This document shows positions 47,576-58,397 of a stretch of DNA of 64,000 nt, in pieces. Each line of letters starts with the position of its first letter. Within the stretch, counting starts at the first letter, position 1. Source of the stretch: Paratinospora sagittata (lineage: Eukaryota > Streptophyta > Magnoliopsida > Ranunculales > Menispermaceae); assembly GCA_035771175.1 (NCBI GenBank), contig CM069593.1, positions 2,970,461 through 3,034,460 of the forward strand, written 5' to 3'. The notes under the pieces are model-generated. The model worked only from the letters and a program-made list of their open reading frames with translations, did not search any database and was not told the origin of the DNA. A program made the translations under genes and the position numbers.

Positions 47576-49664
47576 TGACTGTCTAGTTTTCTTCTTCTTC
47601 TTCTTTTTTAACCTTTTTCGATTTTATCACCATAAGAAGCTTGTGTTTCTCAAGAAGATGGATGAATGTAACTACACTTTTAAGAGTCTTGAAATGGCAG
47701 GTTCCAAACATGTTTTTTTGTCCAGTAAAGGCATGTTTTCTGAGTTTGTTCATTTGCGTTTTAAAAATTGAAGAGAGCTAAAACGAAATATTACTAAAAT
47801 GTATACTTAAGTTAATGTGGTAATATACTGTATCATCATATTATCACAGAAAAAAAAATACCTATATACCGCATCAGCATGGATATAATTTTTGGATCGT
47901 AATATCATTTTTCTAAAAAATAAATATGTCAAAATGACTCAAAATACAAATTAATTCGAATTAATATCCAAGTCGATATAGTGAGTCATCAGCAAAGAGA
48001 CAAAGTTATGAAAAGAAATTGATGGTTGTGACAATGTTAGCGTTGAAAGTACACAAGTTTGAAGAGGAAGGAGAGAATGAAAAACTTGAAATGATTTGTT
48101 CCTTCAACTTGATTTTAAATGTCATGAGTACATGAGTTTATATAGTGCTCAACATGAGCATCCCTAGATCAACTAATTAAGGACATTTAAACTACATACA
48201 TAAATCACTAAATCTAGATACGTGCTTGTATGTGCCTATCAATCAATCTTATACATGTATCATGATAAATGCTTATATATGAACATGAATTAATAGACAT
48301 ATATGTACTAATTAAATGCAAATACATAAACTAATTAAATACAAATATATGAACCATATGCAAAACATGAATCATGTTTAGTATAAATTACTAATAGTCG
48401 GAGCTTGGGCATGAATTTCAATTCGTTTTCTAGATAGATTTAACATTTTTTTTAGAGAAAAAAAAATTACATTAGTTTTTAGGCACAGGGATACTTCACC
48501 GTGTGTATACTTTTTTGAAAAACAATTTTAATTAACTCGAACTCTAATGGATGGAATTGTAGATTGGGCAAGATTCTTAATTTTAATGGATATTTGTAAT
48601 AGACTTTTAATTATAGTAGATGTCTAATTCTAATATTTGGGTTGCATGAGAAGTCTAGTTTTTATTAATTTAAATATGAGATGAATAATTCAGATTAAAT
48701 TATAATAGATTGATATATTTGATGACTGAAAGATTATGAATGATTTAGTATATGACAAAAGTTAAGTAATGAATGATAACCTTCTCATCTTATAATTTGT
48801 TCGGTATAATGCTTTAATTTTTTAACCTAACCGTAGAGAGCTAGGATTTAATTTCATGGATGACAAATACACATTAATATCTTTTTGGTCTATGACCATT
48901 CAGTGTCTTTACTAATCTTTTTGTGGGCGAAAACTGTATAGGTTAGTGTATTCAAATGAAATCCATGCCCGATTGATATATGTTAGTTAACCTCAAATCA
49001 AATCACTTTAACATTCTTTTTTATTGTTTTAATGTGTTATTGTCGTTAAGAACAAGTGTCAGCATTAAGGAGTATTACAAGGATTTCATCTTTACAAGAC
49101 AATCTTTGTGCCGAGGGTGACATCATACTTTCAAAGAGAAGTAAGTCCGTAATTCCATAACCAAGCACTTGTGGGTAATTATTAATTTATTGTGACGATT
49201 AATTAATTACGTGCATGCAATAATACTAAATGGAACTCTAAATTAATCAATGCGACTGGTCAAAAGATGAGTTGATTTAATTAAGGTGGTCAATTACGTT
49301 CATCTCTAAAGCAGCCTAGCCATAGCTAATCAAACCATCCAACGTGGGTTGTAATGCTCATTTCGAAAGTGACTCTATTGAATAAATTACAGTACTAGGC
49401 AATGGCGTGGTGTAAGGTCCAGCAAAGTGGGTTGTCTTTTCAAGTGAGTCCTTTTGCTTTCCTGATACATAAAATTGATATATGGAAGCTCTATTCACTG
49501 CAGTCTTAAATTAACTTTGTTATAAACAAATGATCTTTGTGCCCAGCTTTCAAAAACTAAACAAAATTAACAAGAAGTTTCTGGTTATGCAATAATTTTT
49601 TTATTTTTTATTTTTCAATTTGTGCAGTATTTTCATATTGTTAATACAAGATTTAATCAACACT
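47576..49664. other. AT-rich spacer, no gene seen
   Basis: No frame with recognisable content. Confidence 0.55.
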
Positions 49665-49676
49665 AAATTTATCATT

Positions 49677-49840
49677 TGTTTCTTCGACATTAAGTTGGGT
49701 GAGTGACAAAGTTGAAGAACATAAGATTCTACTATATAATAAATCTTGAATTTGAGTCTTCCCACTTACACAATAACATCTTTAGTTATTTGTGATTGTG
49801 CTTGAGAAGACCAGTAGGGGTACTGGTACAAAAAAAAAAA
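49677..49840 (+). mobile_element. tRNA-derived SINE with poly(A) tail and target duplication
   Basis: Plus strand. The B-box-like region AATCTTGAATTTGAGTCTTC (about 49743-49763) closely follows a tRNA TpsiC arm pattern, and the element ends in an A-run (49829-49840). ATTTATCATT occurs on both sides (49667-49676 and 49841-49850), the best-defined duplication of all SINEs in the window. Confidence 0.78.
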
Positions 49841-49850
49841 ATTTATCATT

Positions 49851-52812
49851 CATTTCAATTGTTTCACTTTACTTTGGTCCCACCTTACATACACATAATA
49901 TATACCATATCATCCGTTTAGCCCTCAAAGGTTTTGTTTTTCTACAAAAAAAAAAATGAGACATGTTGCAAATATACATAGGTACACATATACTTACACA
50001 CACACATACATACATATATATATATATATATTAAAATAAATGGCTAAAAGAAAATCACCCCCCACCACAACCACGCTCCCACACATCTAAAACTAGATAA
50101 ATCATATATTTTAACAATGATCATGAAGCTGATCAATTTGATATTTTGAATCTTTTCCAGATCCAATATGAGGGCTTCAACAATATTAATCTCTGATCAC
50201 GTGGATGCATGGATTTTCCTCTTTTAATTGGGAGGATATCCTTTTTGGACATTATATATAATAGTTCACCACTTGGAGAGTCCTATATATATATTGCAAT
50301 TTTAATATACTATACATAATACATTAGAGTTGATGCATTTATATATTCACTTAGCTTTGGTACTTTAAGCATTATTAGAGACGAGGGGTTGGGTGGAGCA
50401 GGAATCTAATTCCCTTATCTTGACAGAATGTAGCTTTTACTTATTTTCATGCAAAAAGAGACCTCCCCACCCTCTCACTAACTTATACAACAGAGAGAGT
50501 TGTAAAGGAAAGGTAAACTGTTAACAGCTTTTCCACGATTTTGTTATCACCCCTCCATCTCACAACTCCATTTGTTACTGTAGCTTAGGTGTGACTTAGT
50601 AGGCCTCCACTTTTACTTGTTAAAAAGATACGTATGTATGTATGTATATATTAATTAATTAATCAAGCATGCACTTGACGAATGAACTGTTCTAAGTGAT
50701 GATAATTAACTGTTGAGAGAAGCTGACAAAGATCCACTTGATGATATATCCACCTCTTCATGTGACTACTTGCAGGCTAAGAAATTAAAGAATGAAATGA
50801 CTTGCCCGAAAAAGCAAAAAAAAGAACATGTAATTTAATTAAGTCCTTAAACGTGTTTTGACATCTTTTAAGTTGAAATCAAAACCCCTTTTCTGATATT
50901 GTTGTTTTGGGTCATTAATTACTATAAATAGTTGAAAATGTCTTTTTGTGTGGAGTTGTAGTACTGCAGGGGTCAAAAGCTTCTGGGGTTGGTCTTGTGA
51001 AATTCTTAACTGGAACAAGAAGTGTATCCAACATACAGCTGAAAGAGAGAGATATTCTTAATTTCAAAAAAATTCTCTTTGATCTCACTTTTCTCTTCCT
51101 TCCCCTACCATTATACTACCTAATTCATATTGCTAGTAACTTGAAATACAATTATATAGGAAACTACCCATTGTATGGCTAATGAATTAAACTAAGAAAT
51201 ATTTCAAAGATATAACTATAGGTTGCTTCAGAGGGATTAGGGGAGACATAAGTCTCTTATATTCGCAGACCATAAAAAAAATATATATATATAACTAGAG
51301 GTAATAAAATTTAAGACCCCCTTGACATAATAGAATGGAGGAAGTGGGTTTGTGTAGTCGAACTATATCCATATAAGCTACCAAAAAGCTTTGTTGAGTT
51401 AATTGTGTATTTTAGTAAGCTAATCTTTAAGGACACTTTTCTTTATTAATGGCCAAGATCAGACCACCTCGAATGAGAACACAAAAACTAAGAACTCACC
51501 AGATATTGTAAATCAAGCAAATGAATCCCTTGAAAGGACTTTTAAGCTTACACCACTTACAAGTACGCTTGCAACGAAGAACGGATAACCCCATGTACCA
51601 CACTGCATTATTTTGAACCCATAAGAATTTGACCTATGCCCATTAACATATGCATTATTAATGCTCTTGACCACCGCGTTAAGAGGTCATTTGTAACCTT
51701 AGCAACACTTTAAGATTCTTGCTCATAAGGTTAGTAGAATTAAGTTTTTAAGACCCATGGGCTCAAAAGCCTACCTGAACCAACCAAACCCAAGTCGTTT
51801 TGGTTAATTTTCTTGGGCCCATATTTATCTGATCTTGGTCCAATCTCAACCCTTGGCCCTAACATTAGGTCCACAATCTAAGTGAGTTAGCCTACAAGTT
51901 AGGAAATTGGGCTAGGTTTACAAGACTAGTCACACAAACAAGTAGAACAACAAAAACACGCGTGGACAAGCCTCTGTGCGTGTGGAAAATAGTAGCAGCA
52001 AAAACAGGTATAGATAACATTTGAATTAATTACCAATTTCAATAATAGATTTCATTTTCTTGTGCTTGATTTAATTAGAAAAAACAGACCACCTAGTTTA
52101 AAATTTCCATATATCTATTACCTGCACGTATGTAATTCATTAATAAATTGTTCTTTAGAACTTTTTATCATTTTTAAAAATCTTTTCAATACTAATATAT
52201 TTTTTTATATCCCATAGTTGTCCCATAACTATTCACTACAACATTTTATTATCACACCACACAATTTGAATATTCGTTCTGTTTAGTTTTGACATTTTTT
52301 CAATTGAGCAAACACTTTCTCTGTTAATTTCTTGTACTATTAAGGATTTGAGATAGTCATTTCTCATCCTTACGTTATCTTAGTTTTATCATTTTATCTT
52401 TGATTCAGTTTATAACTGGTTTGGAAAAGTATAAAACCAAAACCTAACCCATTATGTTAAAACTAAGTGAAACCTTTAAAAAATGTTTTTAAGAAAAGTT
52501 AGTCTCTCTCAACTTTTTCTAAAACCAAAAGGCTATTTTTTCGCGATGAATTTCAAACAAATTGATAGCAATGGTACTAGGGCACAATGGGTGCAAAATT
52601 GCTTATTATTAGGTGGCCCACTAAATAGCCCATAATACTGGACCAGAACTAGACATTTGGGCCGGAACTGGGCTTAGAAACGTTGAACTAGGCCATCTTA
52701 ATTAACATTGGCCATGAACATCAGTTTCGAGAAATACAACGCCATAACCAATAAGGGGCCTAGTCAACCAAAATCAGCTCGTTATAACTTTGAGGGGCTT
52801 TTGACTTGATTT
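49851..52812. other. AT-rich spacer, no gene seen
   Basis: The part at 51430-51990 is less AT-rich and may hold retrotransposon debris, but I see no LTR ends, primer site or protein motif. The frame at 50946-51182 has no recognisable domain. Confidence 0.45.
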
Positions 52813-54162
52813 CTACTAAAAAATAAACAAATTTTGTAAATGTCATCAAAATCTAATTAATAACTAATTTGTTATATTTTGACCATTCAAAGGCCAGTAA
52901 GCAAAAACGATGGCGTCACGTGGATTTCGGGATGCTCATTAGGCATGGAAAGACGTCTTCTTCTATACAAAATATATATATATATTGTATAGAAGGTATC
53001 TTTTGAAAAGACGTCTTCTCTATAATACTTAGATAATTATTTTTTTTAGTGAAGGTGCCTTCACTAAAAAAAGAATACACATAGAAAGGGTGTGACCTCA
53101 CCTGAACAGTGAGGTTATCTTCAAAAACAGTTTACAACTTTGATTCAATTCGAAACTTGTTTGAGCAATACAAGAATCACAATTTTCTTTTCTTGAAAAC
53201 ACTATTTAAAAAACTTAGACTAACTTGTAAAATCGTGTGTTGTGTTCTTTGAAAATCAAAATATGAGTTTATAAAATGAGTAGTTACAGGTTTTGCAACA
53301 ACAAAGCATGGAGATATTTGAATTCAAAACTTAGTTTAATCTAAAGTTGTTTGAGCATGCGAGACAAAGAGAATCGCTCAGGTGTTAGTAGAGAATATTT
53401 TAGTTGACATGGCATAACAAAACTATGCAAAGAATAAAGAAATCGAGCATGAGAAAGTTTTCACTTTTTTCTTGTCAGAAATGTCAGTTTTTGTCTAAAC
53501 TGTTGATAGCGTGCTATTGGGTTGTGTTATGTCATCTATTGAATTATAACGGACTATAGTAGGTCGCTATACTAAACAACTCGAGAGTTTTGAATTTTAG
53601 TTTTTCAGATAGTGCGCTATCAAAGCGTGCTATTCTAAACAACCGAGAGCTCTAAAATTTCAGACTTTTCGATAGCGCACTGTAGCCAATTTTTCAGAAA
53701 AAAATTGAATTTAGATTTTTCAAACCTATAGCGTTATATAAGCATTGATAGTAAGCTATAGGTTCCTAATTTTGGAAAAATTAATATTTTGACATTCAAG
53801 AACTATTTCATTAAATCAAAATACTTTGATATAAGATTAAACATTTTTAAATCATTCAAAATTCATTAAAATCATAATTAAAACTTTTCAAAAAATAATT
53901 TTAGGTTTTTTTTTATGTGTATTTTTTTAGGCTTTTTTTTAGTAAAGACGTCATTTAAAAGAGACGCCTTCTATACCAAAAAAAAAAGAAATTCGCTGAA
54001 GACATCTTTTTGAAGATGCATTTTTTACAATGCCACTTATCATTCTAAAATCTACATGGAGCCACCATTTTTGCTGACTAGCCTTTAAATGGTCAAATTA
54101 GGACAAAATGATCGTTATTTAGATATTGATGACATTTATAAAAAAAAAATTATTTTTTTGTG
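52813..54162. mobile_element. Non-autonomous DNA transposon with long terminal inverted repeats
   Basis: About 1.35 kb. The left arm (about 52830-52990) and the reverse complement of the right arm (about 54145-53990) align over at least 140 bp, with shared TAAATGTCATCA, TTTGACCATT, AAAGGC and GGCAT words. Both arms contain internal palindromes: GACGTC-centred words, and AGTGAAGG/CCTTCACT flanked by T and A runs (53040-53072). The interior holds diverged repeats of a TAGCGCGCTAT-like word (53500-53760) and no transposase frame. Long arms and no coding suggest a Mutator-like non-autonomous element, but I see no 9-bp target duplication, so the superfamily is open. Confidence 0.7.
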
Positions 54163-54405
54163 GCAATTCAATGTGAACATGAGACTCCGCCCACAAAACC
54201 CGGTCCAACTTGATCTGGGCGGCCGGTCTGGAACCTTCCTTGACAACCGGAACAGAACCGGAAGCTTTCCGCCCTCAGAAGCAAAATATCAGATGCTTCT
54301 GGATCTTTTCTACGTAACAAAACAATAAAATCACCGAAAGTAAAACTATTCCTACACCGTCAATCTTTTGCAATCCGACGGCTACGAGAGCGCCATATTC
54401 GATTG

Positions 54406-54418
54406 GAAGTTTCTGGAA
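54406..54418 (+). promoter_or_regulatory. Perfect three-unit heat-shock element
   Basis: GAAgtTTCtgGAA matches the nGAAnnTTCnnGAAn consensus for heat-shock factor trimers without a mismatch, about 25 bp upstream of the TATA box and 174 bp before the HSC70 start codon. A further half-site TTC lies at 54398-54400. Confidence 0.85.
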
Positions 54419-54442
54419 AGAGTCGCTAGGGTTAGTTGGTAC

Positions 54443-54449
54443 TATATAA
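54443..54449 (+). promoter_or_regulatory. TATA box of the HSC70 gene
   Basis: TATATAA, placed about 150 bp before the start codon and just after the heat-shock element, so transcription probably starts near 54475-54480. Confidence 0.75.
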
Positions 54450-54591
54450 CACATGCTTTGCTTCTCAATGTACAGAAGTTATAGTTAGAGAGTTTAGCCT
54501 TTGTTCTGCGGCAACGCTTTTAGGTCTTTTTGGTGCTTCAGTTTTTATTTTCAGATTCAGTCTTTTTTGAGATCTAGTTGAGGAAGAGGCA

Positions 54592-57221
54592 ATGGCGGGA
54601 AAAGGTGAAGGTCCGGCGATCGGAATCGATCTCGGAACGACGTACTCATGTGTTGGAGTTTGGCAGCACGATCGTGTTGAGATCATTGCAAATGATCAGG
54701 GAAACAGAACGACTCCTTCTTATGTCGCTTTTACCGATACAGAGAGGTTGATTGGTGATGCGGCGAAGAATCAGGTCGCCATGAACCCGATCAACACAGT
54801 TTTCGGTAAGTTTGCAGATCTGGATTAGAAATCTGGTGCATGGATGAATTTGTAGTGGATCTCTTGTTTGTTAGTTCTTAGATGTAGGTTTTGGCTGATA
54901 ATACTTGTGTTATATGAGCATGTTTACTGTTTTACTTAGATTTGTCTTTTCGATAGGATCTAATAGCGTAAGATGCTTTTGATTGACTAGATCTGTACCT
55001 AATGGATCTTTGTAATCGATTTTGTGATTATTACAATCTTTTCTATTATTTGTTATGCTGGTATTTCGATTTTGGTGTTGGTGCCGATCCGGTGACACGA
55101 GATCTAGTACCTTGGCTGGCTACAATGTTCTGGAGTGGATTTAATGTCTTATAAATGCACGTATTAGCTCGATGTGATCGTTCATTCGACTTGAATAGTT
55201 TTCCTTCAGTCAAAATAGTTGTATAGTTGGGCAAAAAAAACCCGTTAGCAACTGTCTTCTTTTTTCAAAGCTAATTCGTTACCATCATAGATAAAACGTG
55301 ATTTGTCGTTTGATAGTACCGCTGTATTAGATCGTTGAATAATTCTGTCGCTTGAAAAGTTAGTTGAAGATCTATATTATTTTGTAAGTTCTCTCGTTTT
55401 AAAAATTTTTCGGTCTTTTAATATGAATCTATTCGACATGTTAAAATTAATGTTATCTAAAATGTGTGGAATCTTTGTCCTGCAGATGCCAAACGTTTGA
55501 TTGGCAGAAGATTTACTGATGCAACCGTCCAGAGTGACATCAAGCTATGGCCATTCAAGGTTATTCCTGGCCCCGGTGACAAGCCCATGATCGTGGTAAA
55601 CTACAAGGGTGAAGAGAAGCAGTTTGCAGCTGAGGAGATCTCCTCTATGGTTCTCATTAAGATGCGTGAGATAGCTGAGGCCTACCTTGGATACACTGTG
55701 AAGAATGCGGTCGTTACCGTTCCTGCATACTTCAACGACTCTCAGCGTCAGGCCACGAAAGATGCTGGTGTCATTGCAGGCCTCAATGTCATGCGTATCA
55801 TCAATGAGCCCACTGCTGCTGCCATTGCTTATGGACTTGACAAGAAGGCAACCAGTGCTGGCGAGAAGAATGTCCTCATTTTCGATCTTGGTGGTGGCAC
55901 ATTCGATGTCTCCCTCTTGACCATTGAGGAAGGTATCTTCGAGGTCAAAGCTACAGCTGGAGATACCCATCTTGGTGGTGAGGACTTTGACAACAGAATG
56001 GTGAACCACTTCGTCCAGGAATTCAAGAGGAAGAACAAGAAGGATATCACTGGCAACCCTAGGGCACTCAGGAGATTGAGGACATCCTGCGAGAGGGCAA
56101 AGAGGACTCTTTCATCTACTGCTCAGACCACCATTGAAATTGATTCTTTGTATGAGGGCATTGACTTCTACTCCACCATTACCCGTGCTAGATTTGAGGA
56201 ACTCAACATGGACCTTTTCAGAAAGTGTATGGAGCCGGTTGAGAAGTGTTTGAGAGATGCCAAGATGGACAAGAGCACCGTTCATGATGTTGTCCTTGTT
56301 GGTGGATCCACTAGGATTCCCAAGGTCCAGCAATTGTTGCAAGACTTTTTCAATGGGAAGGAGCTTTGCAAGAGCATCAACCCAGATGAGGCTGTTGCCT
56401 ATGGTGCTGCTGTCCAAGCTGCCATCTTGAGTGGTGAGGGCAACGAGAAGGTCCAGGATCTCTTGCTCTTGGATGTCACCCCTCTTTCCCTTGGTCTCGA
56501 AACTGCTGGTGGAGTTATGACCGTGTTGATTCCAAGGAATACTACCATCCCAACCAAGAAGGAGCAGGTGTTCTCTACCTACTCTGACAACCAACCTGGT
56601 GTGTTGATCCAAGTATACGAAGGTGAGAGGACCAGAACCAGGGACAACAACTTGTTGGGTAAGTTTGAGCTGTCTGGCATTCCTCCTGCTCCCCGTGGTG
56701 TTCCTCAGATCACCGTCTGCTTCGACATTGATGCCAATGGCATCTTAAATGTCTCTGCTGAGGATAAGACCACTGGCCAGAAGAACAAGATCACCATCAC
56801 CAACGACAAGGGAAGGTTGTCTAAGGACGAAATTGAGAAGATGGTGCAGGAAGCTGAGAAGTACAAATCTGAGGACGAGGAGCACAAGAAGAAGGTGGAG
56901 TCCAAGAACGCCCTGGAAAACTATGCCTATAACATGAGAAACACAATCAAGGATGAGAAGATCGGCGCCAAGCTTGACCCTGCTGACAAGAAGAAGATTG
57001 AGGATGCTATTGAACAGGCTATCCAGTGGTTGGATGGCAACCAGCTTGCTGAGGCAGATGAGTTTGAGGATAAGATGAAGGAGTTGGAGAGTATCTGCAA
57101 CCCCATCATTGCTAAGATGTATCAAGGAGCAGGTGCTGGTATGCCTGGTGGTGGCATGGATGAAGATGTTCCTCCAGCTGGTGGCAGCGGAGCTGGCCCT
57201 AAGATTGAAGAGGTCGACTAA
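54592..57221 (+). CDS. HSC70: Cytosolic heat-shock cognate 70 kDa protein (HSC70)
   Basis: ATP-dependent chaperone that binds exposed hydrophobic peptides with J-protein and nucleotide-exchange partners in cytosol and nucleus. Two exons, 54592-54805 and 55486-57221, joined G/GTAAGT to TGCAG/AT within codon 72 (Asp), the conserved intron position of plant cytosolic HSP70 genes; 649 residues. Seen: nucleotide-binding motif [16 protein letters not shown] (9-24), [14 protein letters not shown] (about 200), [17 protein letters not shown] (about 340), then the substrate-binding domain, a helical lid and a Gly/Pro-rich tail ending in EEVD, the signature that binds TPR co-chaperones and marks the cytosolic type. 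No signal or transit peptide. The upstream heat-shock element suggests induction on top of basal expression. Confidence 0.98.
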
Positions 57222-58397
57222 ATATTGCGATTTGAAATTTTTGAATGTTTCCTTTCGCAATTACTTCGCGGTGATTTTGTTTGGACGGGAAAGTTAGGTT
57301 TTTTTATGGCCATTATTAAATGAGCCCATAGATATTCTGATGCATGTTTTATGTTTACTTTTTCTTTTCCCCTTTTTTGTACGTTTTTTTAATGATATTC
57401 GGCAAAATGAAAAATGAAACACGCTGTTTTAGTTATCTATTACTCTGTTTTGCCAATTCCGATGTTAATTGATCGTAGTATAGGTAATTTAGTAAAAATA
57501 ACTCTTCAAAAAGTTCATAATTCAAAAGCCACAACAGTTTTTCCTTCACTAATTCATTTATGGATTCAAAACCAACCAGTAGCGCATCTGGTCCTGACTA
57601 TGGTTTTACTTTTTAACTAGGAAACTTTTCTATCACTTCCTAATCCTTCATGAGAGGAACAAGTCTTTTTCAGAGAACAATAAATCATCAGTCCTATGAA
57701 TATAAATATTAAGGACATGATGTGTCTATCATTTAGGCATTTTAGTGGCTGATGCAGTCACTCCATATCATTTTTTATACACTGCAATTTTGTTGGATAT
57801 GTAAGTTTAATTACGCAATATACACTTTGTTCAGTTCTGTTAGTTTACAACTTCAGAATTCCAATAGTATGGTATGGAACCCCATGGATTTGTCCGTAAT
57901 GTCAGAACTTAAAAAGAAGAGTAAGCAACAGACCTCTGGGAAACATGCCTGCTCTTTAGCAATTGGTTGCTTTCGATCAACTTGAGAACAGACGTCATCA
58001 TGCAAGGAAAAGGGCGAACTGCCAAGAAGAATATAATCTCATAAGACTGAACAACCTTGTCACAAATTTCAGAAAGGCTTGCTTACAACTTTACAAAACT
58101 AAAATGACCAACATATATCCCCTGTTCACCTCCTCACGATGATAAATTGCAAGGCTGCAGAATAGAACTAAATCATTCATCTCATAGTAAAAAAAAAATA
58201 CTAGATTATCATTATACAAGTACAATCATTATAGAAATGGCGTCTGTAGATGAACTATGAGGGAAGCAGACAGTTTACAATTGAGAAGCATCTTTGGCAA
58301 TAATTTAAGACATCATACTTTCTAAGATAAGGTAACGTATAACCTCGTCCTTGACAATAAAATTGTCTTTCTGATTGTCTATAGAAAGTAAGAGTAC
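57222..58397. other. HSC70 3' flank and degenerate end of the DP-like gene
   Basis: The first 200-300 bases are probable HSC70 3' UTR. Near 58340-58390 the minus strand reads DNFIVKDEV, resembling the last conserved DP motif (DDSFVLKALG), but it does not join the previous exon in frame. Confidence 0.45.

Noticed and set aside
55545..57260. Opposite-strand frames of 154-171 codons across HSC70
   Set aside because: Antisense frames over HSP70 genes are a well-known by-product of HSP70 codon use; nothing suggests they are expressed.
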